Below, in pieces: positions 59,489 through 64,000 of a stretch of 64,000 bases of DNA. The stretch comes from Mesorhizobium shangrilense (GTDB taxonomy: Bacteria; Pseudomonadota; Alphaproteobacteria; Rhizobiales; Rhizobiaceae). Numbering within the stretch: position 1 is the stretch's first letter; each line of letters begins with the position of its first letter. The position numbers and the translations under genes were made by a program. The notes under the pieces are model-generated. The model worked only from the letters and a program-made list of their open reading frames with translations, was not told the DNA's origin and searched no databases. The stretch lies in assembly GCF_040537815.1 (NCBI RefSeq), contig NZ_JBEWSZ010000001.1, forward strand, positions 4,588,001 through 4,652,000, read 5' to 3'.

Positions 59489-60760
59489 ATGAAACCAATT
59501 CGGCTCGCTGCGAGCTTGAGCGCAGCTTTTATGCTTTCCGCTACCGTTTCCACCATCGCCCTGGCACAGGCGCCGGTCTGCTCGGCGCCGGTCAAGGTTC
59601 TGGCACAGCCACGCGACGGCCTGACGCTTCTGGAGGACTCGAAGGCCGAGTTCCAGAAACTTGCCGGCGCGAGCTTCCAGATCGACTATCTGAACGAGAA
59701 CGACCGTCGGGCCAAATCGCGCGCCGATGCATCCACCGTCGGCAACTACAACGTCTACTATGTCGACGAGGCCAACGTCGCGCTGTTTGCCTCGTCGAAA
59801 TGGATCGTGCCGCTGACCGATTACTATCCGCCGGACTATGACTACGCCGACTTCGATCCGGGCCGCCAGAAGGTCGCCACCTATGACGGCAAGGTCTGGT
59901 TCGCACCGCTGACCGGCGGCGGCGACCTGATGGTCTATCGCAAGGATGTGCTGGAAGCCGCGGGCATCCAGCCGCCGAAGACGCTGGACGAGTTGATCGC
60001 CGACGTGCCGAAGCTGACCAATCCGGACAAGGGCATGTATGGCATTGCGCTACGTGGCGCACGCGGTTCGGGCGCCAATGTCTGGCGCTGGATGCCCTTC
60101 TTCAAAGCCTATGGCGGCCAGTGGTTCGACGGCGACAAGCCGGTCTTCAACTCGGACGCCGCCGTCAAGGCGACCGAGACCTATCTGAAGCTGTTCAAGG
60201 ATTCGGCTCCGGGCACGCAGACCGGCAGCTGGGATGAATCGACCGGCGCGTTCCTGTCCGGCCAGGTCGCCATCCTCGTCGAGTCGACGCCGCTGTCGGG
60301 CATGGCGGTCGATCCGAAGACGTCACAGGTGGTCGGCAAGATCGGCTTCCTGCCGCCGCCCTCGCCGCTACCCGGCGGCGGCTACGGCCATGGCCTTGCC
60401 ATCGCGGCGAAAGCCAATGCCGACGATGCTTCGAAGAAATGCGCGGGCCTGTTCATCGCCTGGGCGACGTCGAAGGAGAATGAGAAACGCCGGCTCGACG
60501 CCCACCAGTTCGGTGAGCTGAACCGGACCAGCATCCTGGCCAGCAAGGAATTCGCCGATATCTACGGCGCCGACCTCGGCCAGGCGCTGGCCGCGACGGG
60601 CAAGGTCACGGCGGTCAACTTCTGGCAGGACCCGCGCTGGCCGGATCTCGGCGACCGCTGGGGCATCATCCTGGAGGAACTGGTTGCCGGCACGCGCACC
60701 GACATCAAGGGCAGCCTCAACGAGCTTGATGCCTATGCCAATCAGCTGGTGAAGAAATAA
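59489..60760 (+). CDS. sugar/polyol ABC transporter substrate-binding protein
   Basis: A 423-residue family-1 extracellular binding protein. Signal peptide AASLSAAFMLSATVSTIALA, cut near LAQA. Characteristic segments are GKVWFAPLTGGGDLMVYRKD, RGARGSGANVWRWMPFFKAY with GGQWFDGDKPVFNSDAAVK, and SGQVAILVESTPLSGMAVDP. It is close in type to sorbitol/mannitol (SmoE-like) receptors. The ATG at 59489 has GGAGGAG upstream. It heads the operon binding protein-permease-permease-dehydrogenase-ATPase. The dehydrogenase in the same operon supports a polyol such as sorbitol, mannitol, xylitol or arabitol as ligand. Confidence 0.93.
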   Translation: MKPIRLAASLSAAFMLSATVSTIALAQAPVCSAPVKVLAQPRDGLTLLEDSKAEFQKLAGASFQIDYLNENDRRAKSRADASTVGNYNVYYVDEANVALFASSKWIVPLTDYYPPDYDYADFDPGRQKVATYDGKVWFAPLTGGGDLMVYRKDVLEAAGIQPPKTLDELIADVPKLTNPDKGMYGIALRGARGSGANVWRWMPFFKAYGGQWFDGDKPVFNSDAAVKATETYLKLFKDSAPGTQTGSWDESTGAFLSGQVAILVESTPLSGMAVDPKTSQVVGKIGFLPPPSPLPGGGYGHGLAIAAKANADDASKKCAGLFIAWATSKENEKRRLDAHQFGELNRTSILASKEFADIYGADLGQALAATGKVTAVNFWQDPRWPDLGDRWGIILEELVAGTRTDIKGSLNELDAYANQLVKK

Positions 60761-60810
60761 GCCATCCTCCCCCTGCGGCGCGCGGTCCACGGCATTCGAT
60801 CGAATGTCGG

Positions 60811-60842
60811 GATTGCGTGTCGCAGGTCTTTGAGACGCAATC
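60811..60842 (+). other. intercistronic hairpin between binding-protein and permease genes
   Basis: GATTGCGT (60811-60818) and ACGCAATC (60835-60842) form an exact 8-bp stem with a 16-base loop, 12 bases ahead of the permease ATG. The palindrome ATTCGATCGAAT lies just upstream (60794-60805). Such structures often keep binding-protein message more abundant than permease message. It also lies close enough to mask the permease start. Confidence 0.6.
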
Positions 60843-60854
60843 GAGATCATACAG

Positions 60855-61721
60855 ATGCCTCGACGTTCATCCTTGCCGGTCACCTTCGTTGTGCCGACGC
60901 TCCTCATCCTGCTGGTGCTGTCGATGGTGCCGACGCTTTATGCGATCATCATCGCCCTGCAGAACCGTGAGCTGAGCTCTCCGGACTATTCCTATGTCTG
61001 GTTCTCGAACTTCGCCGACCTGTTTTTCGATCGCCGCTTCCTGAACGCCGTATGGGTGTCGGTGAAATGGGAGTTCGTCACCGTCATCGCGACGATGGCC
61101 GTTGCCATCGGCCTTGGCGTGCTGATGTTCGAGGTCGCGTCGCCGCGCCTGCGCAATGTCTATTGCCTGCTGTTCATCATCCCGGTCCTGCTGCCGCGCG
61201 TCTCGGCGGCCTTCGTGTGGAAATTCGCCTACCACCCGCTCTACGGCATCGCCACCTACCCCTATCGGCTGCTGACCGGCGGCCTGATCTTCGATCCTCT
61301 GTCCAAGCCGTCAACGGCACTGTTCGCCGTCGCGTCGGTCGATGTCTGGCAATGGGGCCTGTTCTTCGCCGTCATCGTGCTGAAGCTACTGGAGACCCTG
61401 CCACCCCAGCCGATCGAGGCGGCCCGGCTTGACCACGCCAAGCGCTGGCAGATCCATGCCTACGTGACCCTGCCGATGCTCAAGGCGCCGCTGATCAGCC
61501 TGATGTTCGTCAAGATGATCGAGTCGCTGCGTTCCTTCGACCTGATCTATGTGATGACAAGGGGCGGACCGGGCGTGGCCACCGAAACGCTCGACATGTA
61601 CGCGTTCTCGCAAGGGTTCATCGAGTCGGGCAAAGTGTCCTATGCCTCAGCGATGGCCGTGCTGATGATGATTGCCACCGTCATCACTTTCACCATGCTG
61701 TGGAAGCGGGTGCAATCATGA
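60855..61721 (+). CDS. sugar/polyol ABC transporter permease 1
   Basis: A 288-residue MalF-type permease with about six helices. N-terminus LPVTFVVPTLLILLVLSMVP, then periplasmic loop SSPDYSYVWFSNFADLFFDR, EAA loop PPQPIEAARLDHAKRWQIHA and TLPMLKAPLISLMFVKMIES, and the late segment DLIYVMTRGGPGVATETLDM, typical of carbohydrate ABC permeases (CUT1). Its stop overlaps the second permease start (ATGA). It forms a heterodimeric channel with the next product. Confidence 0.94.
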   Translation: MPRRSSLPVTFVVPTLLILLVLSMVPTLYAIIIALQNRELSSPDYSYVWFSNFADLFFDRRFLNAVWVSVKWEFVTVIATMAVAIGLGVLMFEVASPRLRNVYCLLFIIPVLLPRVSAAFVWKFAYHPLYGIATYPYRLLTGGLIFDPLSKPSTALFAVASVDVWQWGLFFAVIVLKLLETLPPQPIEAARLDHAKRWQIHAYVTLPMLKAPLISLMFVKMIESLRSFDLIYVMTRGGPGVATETLDMYAFSQGFIESGKVSYASAMAVLMMIATVITFTMLWKRVQS

Positions 61722-62530
61722 GGCCCGGCCGCCTGATCGGCAAGACCGTGCTGGCGTTTGCCGGCTTCATGGCGGTGTTTCCGCTGTTGTGGACGGCGCT
61801 CAATTCGCTGAAGAACAATGTCGACATCATCACCCGCGTCCCGCGCGTGGTGTTCACGCCGACGCTTGCCAACATCAGCTACATTCTCGGCCGCGACAGC
61901 GTCATGACCGGCCTCTACAATTCGATGGTCGCTTGCGGCGTCGCAGTGCTGATCGGCATCGTGCTCGGCCTGCCCGCGGCCTATGCGGTGGCCCGCTACC
62001 CGAACCGCTGGGCCGGCGACATCCAGTTCTTCGTGCTGTCGCTGCGTTTCCTGCCGCCGGTGGCGGTGGCGATTCCGCTGATGGTGATCTGGCTGCAATT
62101 TGGGCTCTACGACACGCTGGCCGCGCTGATCGTCACCTATTCGCTGCTCACCATCTCGGTGATCATGTGGCTGGCCATTCCCGCCTTCCAGGCCGTGCCC
62201 AAGGAGGTCGAAGAAGCCGCCTTTGTCGACGGCTATGGCGCCTATTCGGTGTTCTGGAAGATCGCGCTGCCGGTCGCGGCGCGCTCGCTCATAGGTGCGG
62301 TCGCCTTCAGCTTCGTGCTGGTCTGGAACGAGTTTCTGATTGCGCTGATGCTATCCAGTTCGAACGCCAAGACCTTGCCGATCGTCGCCTCGGAACTGTC
62401 CCAGCAAGGCATGAACGTGCCGTGGGGAATCCTGAACGCCTCGGTGGTGCTTTTGTCGCTGCCGCCACTTTTGTTTCTCGGCGTGCTCAGCGGCTTCCTG
62501 AATTCCGTTTTCCGGCAGAAAAAGACTTGA
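61718..62530 (+). CDS. sugar/polyol ABC transporter permease 2
   Basis: A 270-residue MalG-type permease: MRPGRLIGKTVLAFAGFMAV, FPLLWTALNSLKNNVDIITR, YNSMVACGVAVLIGIVLGLP with AAYAVARYPNR, and the EAA loop KEVEEAAFVDGYGAYSVFWK with IALPVAARSLIGAVAFSFVL and VWNEFLIALML, a highly conserved phrase of CUT1 MalG-like proteins. The ATG at 61718 overlaps the stop of permease 1; a GTG 18 bases upstream in frame was rejected because the overlap is the usual arrangement. Confidence 0.94.
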   Translation: MRPGRLIGKTVLAFAGFMAVFPLLWTALNSLKNNVDIITRVPRVVFTPTLANISYILGRDSVMTGLYNSMVACGVAVLIGIVLGLPAAYAVARYPNRWAGDIQFFVLSLRFLPPVAVAIPLMVIWLQFGLYDTLAALIVTYSLLTISVIMWLAIPAFQAVPKEVEEAAFVDGYGAYSVFWKIALPVAARSLIGAVAFSFVLVWNEFLIALMLSSSNAKTLPIVASELSQQGMNVPWGILNASVVLLSLPPLLFLGVLSGFLNSVFRQKKT

Positions 62531-62545
62531 AGCGAGGACGATACG

Positions 62546-63592
<1,047 letters not shown>

Positions 63593-63598
63593 ACGACC

Positions 63599-64000
63599 AT
63601 GTCCGCGATTGTCTGCTCCCATGTCGCCAAATCCTATGGCGCAACCACGGTCATCCGCGACCTGAACCTGTCGATCGAGGATCACGAGTTCGTCGTTTTC
63701 CTCGGGCCTTCCGGCTGCGGCAAGTCGACCTTGCTGCGGATGCTGGCGGGGCTTGAGGACATCAGCGGTGGCGAGGTTTCGATCGGCGGCAAAGTGGTCA
63801 ACGATCTCGATCCGGGCGACCGTGGTATCGCCATGGTGTTCCAAAACTATGCGCTCTATCCGCATATGACGATTTTCGACAACATCGCCTTCGGCCTGAA
63901 GCGGCAGAAGGTACCGAAGGCCGAGATACAGCAGCGTGTCCAAGCGGTTTCGAAGACGCTGGGCCTCGAACCCTATCTCGGCCGCAAGCCGGCCGAACTG
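63599..64000 (+). CDS. sugar/polyol ABC transporter ATPase, 5' part only
   Basis: The first 134 codons are in the window and the frame is open to the right edge. Walker A is GPSGCGKST (36-44), then [37 protein letters not shown] with [17 protein letters not shown]. The Q-loop [11 protein letters not shown] identifies the MalK/UgpC/SmoK class, which has an extra regulatory C-terminal domain beyond this window. It completes the polyol transporter encoded upstream, six bases after the dehydrogenase stop, with GGAGGG as ribosome site. Confidence 0.95.
   Translation, partial: MSAIVCSHVAKSYGATTVIRDLNLSIEDHEFVVFLGPSGCGKSTLLRMLAGLEDISGGEVSIGGKVVNDLDPGDRGIAMVFQNYALYPHMTIFDNIAFGLKRQKVPKAEIQQRVQAVSKTLGLEPYLGRKPAEL

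Overview
The window is 64 kb of high-GC chromosome-type DNA from an alphaproteobacterium of the order Rhizobiales, most likely Mesorhizobium or a close Phyllobacteriaceae relative. The reasons are the hemW-rdgB/rph/hrcA neighbourhood, an Irr-type ICE box on a ferritin-VIT1 fusion gene (mbfA), LigD in the order phosphoesterase-ligase-polymerase next to Ku, many ABC uptake systems for small organic compounds, and several families of intergenic palindromic repeats of the rhizobial mosaic (RIME-like) kind. There are no tRNA, rRNA, CRISPR, phage or insertion-sequence signatures. This inference rests on gene content only.

Layout. 1-3.6 kb: hemW (cut by the window edge), rdgB and a glyoxalase-fold gene form one leftward operon; rph runs left and hrcA right from a shared intergenic region. 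3.8-10.7 kb: small unknown protein, PQQ-type sugar dehydrogenase, LysE exporter, cysK, GST, an ECF42-type sigma factor with its DGPF/YCII partner, a DCC thiol oxidoreductase and a very small ORF. 11-14.4 kb: ku and ligD, a two-gene bacterial NHEJ system. 14.6-18 kb: ArsR regulator divergent from DUF1127, NIPSNAP and ABM genes; mbfA with its iron box; a small HTH protein. 18-24.3 kb: threonine dehydratase, a YbhG/F/S-like efflux ABC operon with its TetR regulator, and a CYTH-CHAD pair. 24.4-31.4 kb: LytTR regulator, membrane protein, frameshifted AraC gene, two exported unknowns, XRE-SulP unit, PAP2-DMT unit.

31.6-40.5 kb: PhoX-type phosphatase with a good promoter and terminator, then catabolic genes: FAH hydrolase and SDR (probably the last steps of non-phosphorylative L-fucose breakdown), a two-domain ALDH16-type dehydrogenase next to deoC, and a ferredoxin/flavodoxin-NADP reductase. 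40.8-49.6 kb: hydantoinase/oxoprolinase subunits A and B, an orphan amino-acid-type binding protein and a GcvT-fold protein, together suggestive of N-methylhydantoin/sarcosine metabolism; then metNIQ on the other strand.

49.7-58.1 kb holds the most system-like cluster: an AmiC-type amide sensor, an AmiR-type ANTAR antiterminator, two Opp/Dpp permeases, a peptide-type binding protein, a formamidase/acetamidase and a fused double ABC ATPase, mostly with overlapping reading frames. It reads as an amide-sensing, uptake and hydrolysis operon. 58.3-64 kb: AraC regulator, sugar/polyol ABC binding protein and two permeases, a zinc-type polyol dehydrogenase and the start of the cognate ATPase, which runs off the right edge.
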